From the NCBI GenBank assembly GCA_027487835.1, contig JAIYCU010000013.1, forward strand, positions 62,001 to 126,000: 64,000 nt of DNA. The letters run 5' to 3'. The notes beneath the pieces were generated by a model. It was given only the letters and a program-made list of their open reading frames with translations, ran no database searches and was not told the DNA's origin. This document shows positions 36,447 to 45,765 of the stretch, piece after piece (positions within the stretch are counted from its first letter, which is position 1; every line of letters starts with the position of its first letter). Made by a program: the position numbers and the translations under genes. The DNA is from Bacteroidota bacterium. Lineage in GTDB: Bacteria; Bacteroidota; Bacteroidia; UKL13-3.

Positions 36447-37687
36447 AACCAATAAATATATATTTCAAATTAGCTTACTTATTATCTTTAATGCTTTGCA
36501 TTGTTTTTATTTCATGCGAAAAAGAAAAAGGGATAATTAAGCCAAGTGCCCAAAATGTATATTCTTTTTCAGTTGTAAAAAACCAAAACTATAATTGGAT
36601 TTTGACTAATGAAGAAATAAGTTTTTATTATGAAAATTTTAAAATTTTACCTAACAATAATGTTTCAATTATTAATTTAAACAGGGTTGGTTTCAATTCA
36701 ATAACAGGACAGTTTTCTACATCTTTAAGCAACAGTGAAAATAAACTAGATTCATTTGATTTTATTAATAATGTTAAGATTATTCAATTAAATGAAAGTA
36801 AATTTTTAAAGATAAATAAAGTTTTATACCAGATAGATACACCATACTTTAATTCTAAAACTAATTTATTTATAACAGACAAAAATTTAAATGTTCAAAA
36901 TAAGTTAACTTGGGATAGCAGTGAAACTATCTTAACTGCAGGAATGCTTCCTGATGAAAGAATAATTATTGTTTCTCAAAAAGGAGTTTCCACTAATGTA
37001 ACTTGTTTAAAAACAGATTACAGTATAGATTGGAAGAAAACAATAGGAAATATTAATGTAATAGGTAATGAAATAAATGATTTAGTTATTACAAATGAGT
37101 CTATTTTTCTTCAAACAAATGATTTGTTTAGTAGAAATGATATTAATCATCTAATAAAATTAAATTTTTCTGGAATGAATCAAATAAGCAGACAAATAAA
37201 AGATCAAGGTAAATATGAGTTTAATAATATGGAAGAAAGTGAAAATGGAATGGTCCTTTCGGGACAAAAGTACAATCCTTTTACTGGTTTAATTGATCTT
37301 TGCTTTCTTACCTATGATAACAATTTAGCAATAGCAAATGAAACCATAATTAATATAACTGATTATTTTCCTGATTGGGATATTAACAATAATACTTCCT
37401 ATTGGATTATATCCAAATACTTTACTCCCTTAGTAAAAGATGAAACCGGTTATTGGATTGCAGCTACTTATCCTAATAAAAAAAATACGTATAGTATAAA
37501 GTTAATAAAATTTAACAAGCAAATGCAATTAGAAAAAATTATACCAATTATTACCAATATGGATGATAACTATACTAGCACTCAGCTTAAAATGGATGCT
37601 AACCATATTTACATTACATATGCCAATGTGCAAAAGGGCATTTACTTTTTTTTATTAAACAAAAGCGGAGATTTAATTGAAAATTGA
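36443..37687 (+). CDS. lipoprotein, array family D (copy 4)
   Basis: Lipoprotein signal LMLCIVFISC then EKE. D-family blocks: IIKPSAQNVYSFS, NYNWILTNEEISFYYENF, and a shortened ending VQKGIYFFLLNKSGDLIEN. It is the most AT-rich and Asn/Ile-rich of the D copies and is diverged in the middle. The STAND NTPase gene starts 15 bases later, so the last pair of the array is probably on the same transcript as the signalling genes. Confidence 0.75.
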   Translation: MKPINIYFKLAYLLSLMLCIVFISCEKEKGIIKPSAQNVYSFSVVKNQNYNWILTNEEISFYYENFKILPNNNVSIINLNRVGFNSITGQFSTSLSNSENKLDSFDFINNVKIIQLNESKFLKINKVLYQIDTPYFNSKTNLFITDKNLNVQNKLTWDSSETILTAGMLPDERIIIVSQKGVSTNVTCLKTDYSIDWKKTIGNINVIGNEINDLVITNESIFLQTNDLFSRNDINHLIKLNFSGMNQISRQIKDQGKYEFNNMEESENGMVLSGQKYNPFTGLIDLCFLTYDNNLAIANETIINITDYFPDWDINNNTSYWIISKYFTPLVKDETGYWIAATYPNKKNTYSIKLIKFNKQMQLEKIIPIITNMDDNYTSTQLKMDANHIYITYANVQKGIYFFLLNKSGDLIEN

Positions 37688-37702
37688 TATCATAATAAAT
37701 AA

Positions 37703-40681
37703 ATGAACGCAATAAATCCATTTCCAGGTTTACGACCATTTCAAGCACATGAAGCTCACCTGTTTTTTGGAAGGGAGCGATACATTGATACCATTATTGA
37801 AAAGTTAAATTTACATCATTTTGTTTCAATTGTAGGGAATTCGGGAAGTGGAAAATCATCTTTACTAAGGGCTGGAGTAATTCCAAAACTCATTAAAAGT
37901 AATGATTGGATTGTGTTAACCATGCGCCCGGGAAAACATCCTGTAGAAGAACTTTATCATGTATTGAATAGCAATTCAGCCCTACAGTTAAATACAAATG
38001 CGGAGCAGCAATTAACTATTTTGCAAAATAATGAGTTAGGTTTGGTTCAAATAGTAAGAAATAGTCTTCCCTCAGGCAAACGACTTTTATTAGTAGTAGA
38101 TCAATTTGAGGAGCTGTTTCGCTTTCAAAAAACCCAAGAGGACATTGCCATACAATTTGTTAATTTACTTTTAAAGGCTATCGGTCAAAGGGATATACCC
38201 ATTCATATTATTATTACACTTAGGAGTGATTTTATAGGTGATTGTGAACAATTTATTGGTTTACCTGAAGCCATTAATAATGGACAGTTTTTGATTCCAC
38301 GAATGAAAAAGGATGAATTGCAACTAAGCATTACTGGTCCGGTTGAATACGTTGGAAATAGAATTTCGCCCAGATTGGTTCAACAACTATTAAATGCAGT
38401 GGGTACAAATCCAGATCAATTACCCGTGCTCCAGCATGTGTTAATGCGCACATGGGAAGTATGGAAAAATGCAAATGATATTGATGGCCAAATAGATTTA
38501 GTTCATTACGAAGCTACAGGAGGAATTGAAAAAGCCTTGTCTAATCACGCGGAGGAGGCAATGGATGAAATAAATACAGAGGATAAGAAACAAATTACTG
38601 CCATTTTATTTAAAACATTAACCCTCAAAGAAGCTGATAACAGAGGTGTTAGAAGGCCAACTTCTGTTCAAAAAATTGCCGAAATAGCGAATACATCTGT
38701 TGAAAATTTGATTCCTATTATAAACGTATTTAGAAAAGAAGATAAGGGATTTCTAACACCATCTTTTCCAACAAGTATCAATGAAAAAACCATGATTGAT
38801 ATATCGCATGAAAGTTTAATGCGTGTATGGGAACGATTATCAAATTGGGTAGAGGAAGAATATGATTCGGCTCAAATCTACCAACGCATTACCGCTAGTG
38901 CTTTGTTGTATGAAAAAGGTTTATCTGGCTTGTGGCGAGACCCCGATTTGCAGATTGCAATAGATTGGAATGCTAAGTATAATGTAAACCAAAAATGGAC
39001 TGAACAATACAATGGTTTTTTTGAATTGTCGAAACGATTTATTGATGCCAGTCATCAGCAAAAGATGTTTTTGCTAGCGGATCAAAGGCGTAAGAGAAAA
39101 CTAACCAACATGCTTACCATTGCAGTGCTCATTACTTTAAGTGCATTGAGTATTTGGGCATTTACTGAGCGAAATAAGTCTGGTAAAAATGAGGAGCTTG
39201 CTGTTAACGAAAAGAAGAAAGCACAACAACAAGAAATACTAGCGCAAGAGCAAAAGTTAGTAGCTGAAGCGAATGCAAGCAAGGCAGAAAAAGAGAAAAA
39301 AAATGCTGAGGTTCAAAAGCAATTGGCCATAAAAAACGAATCGGAAGCCAAGTTGCAAAAGCAAAATGCTGAGCAATCATCTTTACTAGCCAACAAGGCC
39401 AGAAAATTAGCTGAGATGGAGAAACAAACTGCAATTGAAGAACGCACCAAAGCAGATAGCTTAAGAAAAGTAGCTATTCTGTCTGAGAAAAATGCCTATC
39501 GCCTAAGCATTCTCTCTATTGCTCAAGCTTTGGCCATAAAATCTACAGCACTTAAAGTTGGGTCGAATGAGGATGAAGTTAAAAAGTTATTGGCTTTGCA
39601 AGCCTATAAATTTAACAGAGAATACCAAGGTAAAACTACTGATGTAGATATCTATACAGCCCTATATTCCGCTTATAAAGAAAGTCGTACTGAAGATGAT
39701 TTTCAAAATGCGAGTCATATAGACATGGTGCGTTCAGTTGCTTTTAATCCTAAAACAAATGAGTTAGCAAGCGTTGGATCAGACGGATTATTGCTTATTC
39801 ATGATGGGGTCAAAATCAATAAAATTCTAAAACAATATCCCAGGCAAAATGCCATTTTGGATAATATAGCTTACAATGCTCTTGGCGATAAAATTGCTTG
39901 CTTGGCGGATGGAGTTAGCGTAATTATTTTTAATTCCAATAACCAAAATGAAGGTGTTAAAATGCCAATTATTCATACCGATAAATTGACTGGAATAGCT
40001 TGGGGTGGCGAGCACATCATTACCATTTCAAATGACAATACACTTAAAATTACCCATTCTATCACCCAAAAATTGCAGGCAAGTATACCTTTAACAGCTA
40101 AACCAACCTGTTTGGTAATTTCCGCTGATAAGCGTTTTGCATTTGTTGGTCATGAAAATGGATTGGTAAGTAAGGTAAATCTAGAAAGCAATTCAATTTC
40201 AACAATTGTCCAACTAAAAGAAAAAATCACTGCCATTGATTGCGCTCTAGAAAAATTAGCATTGGGCACTTATAGCGGAAAAATAGAATTAATTGATTTA
40301 AAAACAAATCAATCAGTAATTGGTGGCAACCTAAACAGACATATATCTACCGTCACTAGTTTGGCATTTTCAGAAAACGGAAAAAACTTGATTTCTGGTA
40401 GTTTAGATGGTATAGTTTATAAATGGCAGTTTAGCCAAAAGGAGGCAATAGCTATACCTTTCAAAGACCATAGTTCTTGGGTTTGGAGTGTTGCATTTAA
40501 TAAAAAGGAAGATCGTTTTTGCTCTGGAGGCAAAGATAAAAAAGTGATTTTATATGTTAACAAGGAGGAGGATTTGGTAGAAGAAATAATGCAAACTTGT
40601 AAACGTAATTTAACGTTATCGGAATGGATTCAATATATAGGAGAAGATATCCCTTATCAAAAAACAATTGCCAAATTTTAG
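37703..40681 (+). CDS. STAND NTPase with transmembrane segment, coiled coil and WD40 repeats
   Basis: The N-terminus NPFPGLRPFQAHEAHLFFGR and Walker A GNSGSGKS (45-52) with Walker B LLLVVDQFEELF (D133) define a novel STAND (nSTAND1-type) NTPase, a signal-transducing switch with a winged-helix region to about residue 430. One hydrophobic helix (about 470-488), a long Lys/Glu/Gln-rich coiled coil (490-600) and WD40 repeats (about 655-960; GSDGLLLIHDG, GSLDGIVYKWQFS, GGKDKKVILY) follow. If the NTPase is cytoplasmic, the WD40 part lies in the periplasm, where it could meet the array's TPR and propeller proteins. It is followed 44 bases later by an adenylate cyclase, an obvious output. Confidence 0.9.
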   Translation: MNAINPFPGLRPFQAHEAHLFFGRERYIDTIIEKLNLHHFVSIVGNSGSGKSSLLRAGVIPKLIKSNDWIVLTMRPGKHPVEELYHVLNSNSALQLNTNAEQQLTILQNNELGLVQIVRNSLPSGKRLLLVVDQFEELFRFQKTQEDIAIQFVNLLLKAIGQRDIPIHIIITLRSDFIGDCEQFIGLPEAINNGQFLIPRMKKDELQLSITGPVEYVGNRISPRLVQQLLNAVGTNPDQLPVLQHVLMRTWEVWKNANDIDGQIDLVHYEATGGIEKALSNHAEEAMDEINTEDKKQITAILFKTLTLKEADNRGVRRPTSVQKIAEIANTSVENLIPIINVFRKEDKGFLTPSFPTSINEKTMIDISHESLMRVWERLSNWVEEEYDSAQIYQRITASALLYEKGLSGLWRDPDLQIAIDWNAKYNVNQKWTEQYNGFFELSKRFIDASHQQKMFLLADQRRKRKLTNMLTIAVLITLSALSIWAFTERNKSGKNEELAVNEKKKAQQQEILAQEQKLVAEANASKAEKEKKNAEVQKQLAIKNESEAKLQKQNAEQSSLLANKARKLAEMEKQTAIEERTKADSLRKVAILSEKNAYRLSILSIAQALAIKSTALKVGSNEDEVKKLLALQAYKFNREYQGKTTDVDIYTALYSAYKESRTEDDFQNASHIDMVRSVAFNPKTNELASVGSDGLLLIHDGVKINKILKQYPRQNAILDNIAYNALGDKIACLADGVSVIIFNSNNQNEGVKMPIIHTDKLTGIAWGGEHIITISNDNTLKITHSITQKLQASIPLTAKPTCLVISADKRFAFVGHENGLVSKVNLESNSISTIVQLKEKITAIDCALEKLALGTYSGKIELIDLKTNQSVIGGNLNRHISTVTSLAFSENGKNLISGSLDGIVYKWQFSQKEAIAIPFKDHSSWVWSVAFNKKEDRFCSGGKDKKVILYVNKEEDLVEEIMQTCKRNLTLSEWIQYIGEDIPYQKTIAKF

Positions 40682-40725
40682 AAAATGAATCTCTCATTAA
40701 CAACACTTAAACAAGCTATATCTTT

Positions 40726-42153
40726 ATGATCTTAACATTACTAGTAATGGGCATTTCCCTTATAGCAGCGATGTTTATATTTTGGAAATTTTTTATTCTA
40801 AATAAGCAAGTATCTGAGCTACGCGCCAAAACAGATTTCGCTTTACAATCTGATACATTAATCAAGATTGAATATACGATAGAAAACGATCTTGGTAAAA
40901 TTGCCGATAACTTTAATTCATTAGGATCCCGTTATACTGGCCAACTTAGTCAATTGGGTGAGTATGCCAATATGCACAAAGAACACAGCGAGCTTAGCGG
41001 TAAAATGCAAAATATTGAAACCTCATTTTCGCAAATATCATTAATTACAGACATTGGAAAAGATATTACCTCTAGCTTAGGTTTGAACCAAATTTTGAGC
41101 AAAGTATTTAAGTATATCTATTCAAGCATGACAATTGATGAAGTTCACTTGTTGGTTGAAAAAAATGAAAATCGGTATTATTATGTTATTAGAGATAAGA
41201 ACGTTCAATTGGTTACTAAAACAGAATGGATAAATAACCCTGACAATGTATTGAATTGGACTTTTGTAAACAACAAGGAGCTTTTCTTAAGCGACGCAAA
41301 GGCTAATTATGAGCAATATGTTTTTAATCCAATAACCTTGTTTGATAATAGAGAAGCTGGTTCCGTGTTAAGTATTCCTTTTGGGTTTAATACCAAGCAA
41401 ACTGGTAGCATTGCCATATTGAGCAAAAAGGAAGGTGCGTTTGATCCATATCAATTAGATTTTGTGCGCTCTATTGCCTCCTATATTGCAGTGGCTATTG
41501 ACAATTCTAATTTATTTGAAGCGTTAGACGGTGAACGACTTAAATCAGAATCTCTTTTGCTAAATATTTTGCCATCAGATGTGGCCACAGAGCTAAAACA
41601 GACAGGAAAGTCGGAAGCCAAATTGTATGGCAATGTAAGCGTTTTGTTCACCGATTTTGTAAACTTTACAGGCATTAGCGAACAAATGAGTCCTACAGAA
41701 TTGGTTCAAGAAATACACAAGAATTTTACTGCTTTCGACGCCATCATGGAAAAACATGGCATAGAGAAAATAAAAACCATTGGCGATGCCTATTTAGCGG
41801 TATGTGGTTTGCCTAACGAAGTGGAAGACCATGCCCAATGCATTACTAAAGCAGCATTGGATATTCAGGAGTTTATGCAAAGCAATGATGGTAAGTTCAA
41901 AATAAGAATAGGCATTCATTCTGGCCCAGTAGTAGCAGGCATCGTAGGAGTAAAAAAGTTTGCTTACGATATTTGGGGCGATACGGTAAACATGGCAAGT
42001 CGCATGGAAAGCAATAGTGAGGCCGGTAAGATTAATATTAGTGCAGCCACTTACGAGTTAATTAAAGGGGAGTTTGTATGTGAGCATAGGGGGAAAATAA
42101 ATGCCAAGAACAAAGGCGAAGTAGATATGTACTTTGTATCTGCAAAAAAATAA
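40726..42153 (+). CDS. GAF-domain class III adenylate cyclase (cyclase 2)
   Basis: One N-terminal membrane helix (about 2-22), a helical linker, a GAF domain (about 105-265: DIGKDITSSLGLNQIL to YIAVAIDNSNLFEAL), then a class III cyclase. Catalytic residues are complete: D310 and D354 for metals, K350 and D415 for adenine, N422 and R426 for catalysis. The catalytic domain is nearly identical to cyclase 1, even at the DNA level over stretches such as CATGGCATAGAGAAAAT. The sensors differ entirely (six helices versus GAF). It ends the array and its stop codon lies inside the stem of a strong terminator. Confidence 0.95.
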   Translation: MILTLLVMGISLIAAMFIFWKFFILNKQVSELRAKTDFALQSDTLIKIEYTIENDLGKIADNFNSLGSRYTGQLSQLGEYANMHKEHSELSGKMQNIETSFSQISLITDIGKDITSSLGLNQILSKVFKYIYSSMTIDEVHLLVEKNENRYYYVIRDKNVQLVTKTEWINNPDNVLNWTFVNNKELFLSDAKANYEQYVFNPITLFDNREAGSVLSIPFGFNTKQTGSIAILSKKEGAFDPYQLDFVRSIASYIAVAIDNSNLFEALDGERLKSESLLLNILPSDVATELKQTGKSEAKLYGNVSVLFTDFVNFTGISEQMSPTELVQEIHKNFTAFDAIMEKHGIEKIKTIGDAYLAVCGLPNEVEDHAQCITKAALDIQEFMQSNDGKFKIRIGIHSGPVVAGIVGVKKFAYDIWGDTVNMASRMESNSEAGKINISAATYELIKGEFVCEHRGKINAKNKGEVDMYFVSAKK

Positions 42154-42189
42154 GCTATTAATACTTTTTATATATTAATAGCTTATTTT
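42147..42189. terminator. bidirectional terminator between cyclase 2 and the convergent PKD gene
   Basis: Perfect arms AAAATAAGCTATTAATA and TATTAATAGCTTATTTT enclose a nine-base loop, with A and T runs on either side. It closes the plus-strand transcript of the array and could also serve the minus-strand gene ending at 42214. Confidence 0.85.
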
Positions 42190-42213
42190 AACTTTTGGGC
42201 CTTAACTCCACCC

Positions 42214-44340
42214 CTACTTCATAATCTTTCTAATGATTTGCTCTTGGCCACTTTGAATGTTTAAAAGGTATAAGCCAGGATTGCAGTTGCCCAAATCAAG
42301 TTGAATGGCATTATGTCCTTTTAGTAAAGTTGCCTCAGTTTCTAAGATCAATCTACCAGAAAGGTCGATTAAACGGATGGTGGCAGTTTGTAAAATCTTA
42401 GCATTCAATTCAACATGCAACATCTTATCTACAGGATTTGGGTAAACACCACTTAACTCCATTTGGTTCAAACCTAAACCAGTAGAGATATTGCTTACTT
42501 CAACATCTTCACAATGCATGTCTGAGCATGAATCGGTGCTATTTATCACACTTAAACAAACACTATATTTTCCATTCTGCATAAAGGTATGTTGCCCACT
42601 CCCATCCTGACTAAAAGTACCATCTCCAAAATTCCAATAAGATACTAAATTAGCTCCTGAGACACTGCTGAATTCGAATTTCCCTGGCGTTGTATTATCG
42701 GGTGTAAAAGAAAAGTCTGCCGCACATTGCTGCTGGGTAATGTTTCCTGGGAATAACACACTTACGCAAAACATACTTTTGCAATTGGTGTCTAAGGTAT
42801 TTACCACATATAAACAGGCTGTGTGCCAACCCGGACTCATAAAATTATGTTCTACATTGGTGCTAGTTACAGGTGTACCACCATCAAATACCCAACGGTA
42901 TTGCAATGGACTACCTGCAGAGCGGTTAATAAAGCGATAGCTGCTGGTATTGCCAATTCTTTCGTAATCAAAAGAGGCCACACAAGCAATAGGATTGCTG
43001 TTTCCTGTATTAAAAGTTTTGCAGGTAGTGCTTTTGCAAAGCGTGTCATTGCCAGCGCTAATATTATAAATGGTTAAGCAAACTGTTTTTGACCCAAGCG
43101 TTGCAAAATTGTGAAGTGGATTGCAGTTATCTGAAGAGGTTCCATCGCCAAAATTGTAAACACAACGGGTATGGGTGCCTGTAGAAGAATTGGTAAACCT
43201 AACATAATGCGGGTTTGAACCAATGCTATCACTTTTGATGATATTAAAATTTGCATTGCAATTTCCTGTTGACCCAACCAAGATGCTATCGCAAATGGTT
43301 TGAGTACAAGTAGAGTCTTTCTTAGTTACTTTTAAGCAAACCTTGTACTTACCATTGTTTAAATAGGTTCTAAAGGTGAGTCGGCTATCAGAAGAAGTTC
43401 CATCCCCAAAAGTCCATAAGTACCTATAATTGGTATCATTCAAAGCAGCTGAAAAATATACTTTCTTACTGTTTGTAGGGTCATTTTGCTTGGTCCAATT
43501 GGCATTGCAAGGATTAGCCGATTCTATGGTGATGGAATCACAAATGGTTTGAGTACAAGTAGAGTCTTTCTTTGTTACTTTTAAGCAAACCTTGTATTTA
43601 CCATTGTTTAAATAGGTTCTAAAGGTGAGTCGGCTATCAGAAGAAGTTCCATCCCCAAAGGTCCAAAAGTACCTGAAATTGGTATCATTTAAAGTGGCTG
43701 TGAAATATTTTTTCTTGCTATTAACTGGGTCATTTTGCTTGGTCCAATTGGCATTGCAAGGAGTAGAAGACGATTCTACAGTTATAGAATCACAAATGGT
43801 TTGAGTACAAGTTGAGTCTTTCTTTGTTACCTTTAAGCAAACCTTGTATTTACCATTGTTTAAATAGGTTTTAAAGGTAAGTCGGCTATCAGAGGAAGTT
43901 CCATCCCCAAAGGTCCATAAGTACCTGAAATTGGTATCATTTAAAGTGGCCGTGAAATATTTTTTCTTGCTATTAACTGGGTCATTTTGCTTGGTCCAAT
44001 TGGCATTGCAAGGATTAGGCATTTCTACGTTAACCGTATCACATATGGTTTGGGTGCAAGATGAATCCTTTTTGGTCACCTTTAAGCAAACCCTATATTT
44101 ACCAACATTTGAATAAGCATGAAAAGTTACTCGGCTATCAGACGAGGTACTATCACCAAAAGTCCACAAATACCTATAATTGGTATCATTTAAGGCGGCT
44201 GAGAAATAATACTTTTTGAAATTGTTTGGATCTTTTTGTTTGGTCCAATTGGCATTACAAGGACCTTGGGCGCTGATTTCACTAAATGAAAGGAGGGCTA
44301 AAAGAAAAAAAATCGCGTTGAGTAGTGAGTGTTTTTTCAT
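42214..44340 (-). CDS. secreted PKD-repeat protein with type IX secretion sorting domain
   Basis: Signal peptide ending SEISAQ. Four nearly identical repeats of about 83 residues each start (P)CNANWTKQ(K/N)DP and contain the PKD core YLWTFGD(G/S)TSSDSR. Three diverged PKD domains follow (CVYNFGDGTSSDN, YRWVFDGG, SYWNFGDGTF). The last 75 residues are a type A T9SS sorting domain: GVYPNPVDKMLHVEL, IRLIDLSGR, LNPGLYLLNI-like, then IRKIMK. The product is expected on the cell surface or released, with the sorting domain removed. Pairs of Cys in every repeat (CLKVTKKDSTCTQTICD) probably form disulphides. Recent amplification is evident. Confidence 0.9.
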   Translation of the reverse strand: MKKHSLLNAIFFLLALLSFSEISAQGPCNANWTKQKDPNNFKKYYFSAALNDTNYRYLWTFGDSTSSDSRVTFHAYSNVGKYRVCLKVTKKDSSCTQTICDTVNVEMPNPCNANWTKQNDPVNSKKKYFTATLNDTNFRYLWTFGDGTSSDSRLTFKTYLNNGKYKVCLKVTKKDSTCTQTICDSITVESSSTPCNANWTKQNDPVNSKKKYFTATLNDTNFRYFWTFGDGTSSDSRLTFRTYLNNGKYKVCLKVTKKDSTCTQTICDSITIESANPCNANWTKQNDPTNSKKVYFSAALNDTNYRYLWTFGDGTSSDSRLTFRTYLNNGKYKVCLKVTKKDSTCTQTICDSILVGSTGNCNANFNIIKSDSIGSNPHYVRFTNSSTGTHTRCVYNFGDGTSSDNCNPLHNFATLGSKTVCLTIYNISAGNDTLCKSTTCKTFNTGNSNPIACVASFDYERIGNTSSYRFINRSAGSPLQYRWVFDGGTPVTSTNVEHNFMSPGWHTACLYVVNTLDTNCKSMFCVSVLFPGNITQQQCAADFSFTPDNTTPGKFEFSSVSGANLVSYWNFGDGTFSQDGSGQHTFMQNGKYSVCLSVINSTDSCSDMHCEDVEVSNISTGLGLNQMELSGVYPNPVDKMLHVELNAKILQTATIRLIDLSGRLILETEATLLKGHNAIQLDLGNCNPGLYLLNIQSGQEQIIRKIMK

Positions 44341-44482
44341 AGAGTTTAAACTTAAAGGTTATACATAATCCCCTAAAAATCAAATCGAAGTTAGTTGAAC
44401 TATTTAATAAAACAAATTTTAAACATCCCTTTTTATTATTTAAGGAGACTTTAAGTTCTCTAAACCGTGCAATTTCAGGTTG

Positions 44483-44497
44483 GGTTCAAATTGAACC
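44483..44497. repeat. 15-base palindrome GGTTCAAATTGAACC
   Basis: Perfect inverted repeat GGTTCAA-A-TTGAACC between two minus-strand genes. It extends the GGTT(TG/CA)AACC element that recurs across the right half of the window. Confidence 0.6.
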
Positions 44498-44515
44498 AAA
44501 AAACCTTACTGTTAA

Positions 44516-45688
44516 TTAATCTTTAAATGGACTTCTCTCCTGCCAAACAAGCTTTGGCTCTAGGTAATTGTAGGCATGCTCAAAAAGGTAATTAATAATA
44601 ATATTGCTATGTTTAGCAAAGCCATACATTTCTTGTGGCTTGGCACCAATAGAGCTTTTTATTTCTAGGGCAGTTCTTCCAAAGACAATTGTTTTAAAAC
44701 CAGCATTTATGGCATGCATTAGCATATCATAAAGCATATTTAAGTATAACATTTTTTCACGCTGAACCGTCTCATCATAGCCTAAAAAGTAAGTATCTAC
44801 TACATTTCCATTATGGAATAGGGTATAAAAGCCAATCAGCTTTCCCTCTAAATAATAACAATATAAATGAAACTTATCTTTCATTAGCTCTTTGATAACC
44901 CTAAAGTGATTTTTAGCAAGAAAAAAGGTATTGAAGTGTGCATTGTTGGCCACATGCAGGTATAAATCATAGATATCATCCTCATAATAAATGATGTCTT
45001 CTAGGTTTAATATTCTTTTCTCTATGCCCTCTAATTTCTTTCGAGCGCGCTTGTATTGATCGCGGTATTTTTTGGCCAAAGCCTGAATATAATCTTGCTC
45101 TGTATTCCATGGGAGGGGAATTTCAAATACCATATTGGGTTGAGCCGTAAATTGAAAATACTGCTGAAATCCGGCTTTTATGAAGGTATTAGTATCTGCT
45201 TTATCAAAATCTTTGAAGGTGGTACAATGTACTTTAAATCCTTTGTGCTTAAAGATTTCTTTCAGCTTTTCAGATGCCAATTTAAGTATTCTGACCGCTT
45301 CAATTTCATCTAGGCTGTCAGAAAAAACAAAGGCATTTTGCCCTGAAAACATATTATTGCCAATGATAAGAATATGGGCATTGAGATTTTTAAAAACTAG
45401 GTTTCTAACAGCAGTTACTAATAAGTTATCTCGCGTTCCAAAAGAATCTAATTGGTTTAGGTTTAGAAACTGTGAAAGTGCAATTCCCGCTAATGCTTCA
45501 TTTTGGTAAATCCCAATATAATGACAAATCATATTTGGGGGAGCCGATTGCTCTAATACTTGAAGGTAATCCTTTGTTAAAAATACGTTTTCGGTACTTA
45601 ATAAATGCCATTCTAAAGGGAGTTCCGGAACCTTATTAAATATTTTGAAAGAGTAGGTTGTTTTCAATTGTGGCGCAAACTTAAGCAA
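44516..45688 (-). CDS. GNAT-fold acyltransferase (BioF2/FemAB-like)
   Basis: Two halves of a GNAT/FemAB fold are suggested; the C-terminal half is recognisable: FHLYCYYLEGKLIGFYTLFHNGNVVDTYFLGYDE, then LYLNMLYDMLMHAINAGFKTIVFGRTALEIKSSIGA. This pattern is that of the acetyltransferase GNAT_6 (PF13480) group, which acylates cell-envelope or exopolysaccharide intermediates. The N-terminal half has an aromatic-rich donor-site-like region. No signal peptide, so cytoplasmic. It is not obviously part of an operon. The 175-base gap upstream toward the PKD gene holds a 15-base palindrome but no gene. Confidence 0.65.
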   Translation of the reverse strand: MLKFAPQLKTTYSFKIFNKVPELPLEWHLLSTENVFLTKDYLQVLEQSAPPNMICHYIGIYQNEALAGIALSQFLNLNQLDSFGTRDNLLVTAVRNLVFKNLNAHILIIGNNMFSGQNAFVFSDSLDEIEAVRILKLASEKLKEIFKHKGFKVHCTTFKDFDKADTNTFIKAGFQQYFQFTAQPNMVFEIPLPWNTEQDYIQALAKKYRDQYKRARKKLEGIEKRILNLEDIIYYEDDIYDLYLHVANNAHFNTFFLAKNHFRVIKELMKDKFHLYCYYLEGKLIGFYTLFHNGNVVDTYFLGYDETVQREKMLYLNMLYDMLMHAINAGFKTIVFGRTALEIKSSIGAKPQEMYGFAKHSNIIINYLFEHAYNYLEPKLVWQERSPFKD

Positions 45689-45765
45689 AAGTTGAGTGTA
45701 GCCAAGGCGATATTCAATTAAATCCTGCTAAGCTTTTGGGTTGCGCATCTGAAGGTGAGAAAATT

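Noticed and set aside
42740-43277. Antisense and shadow frames inside the PKD gene
   Set aside because: The sense frame has signal peptide, repeats and sorting domain; the others lack start context and families.
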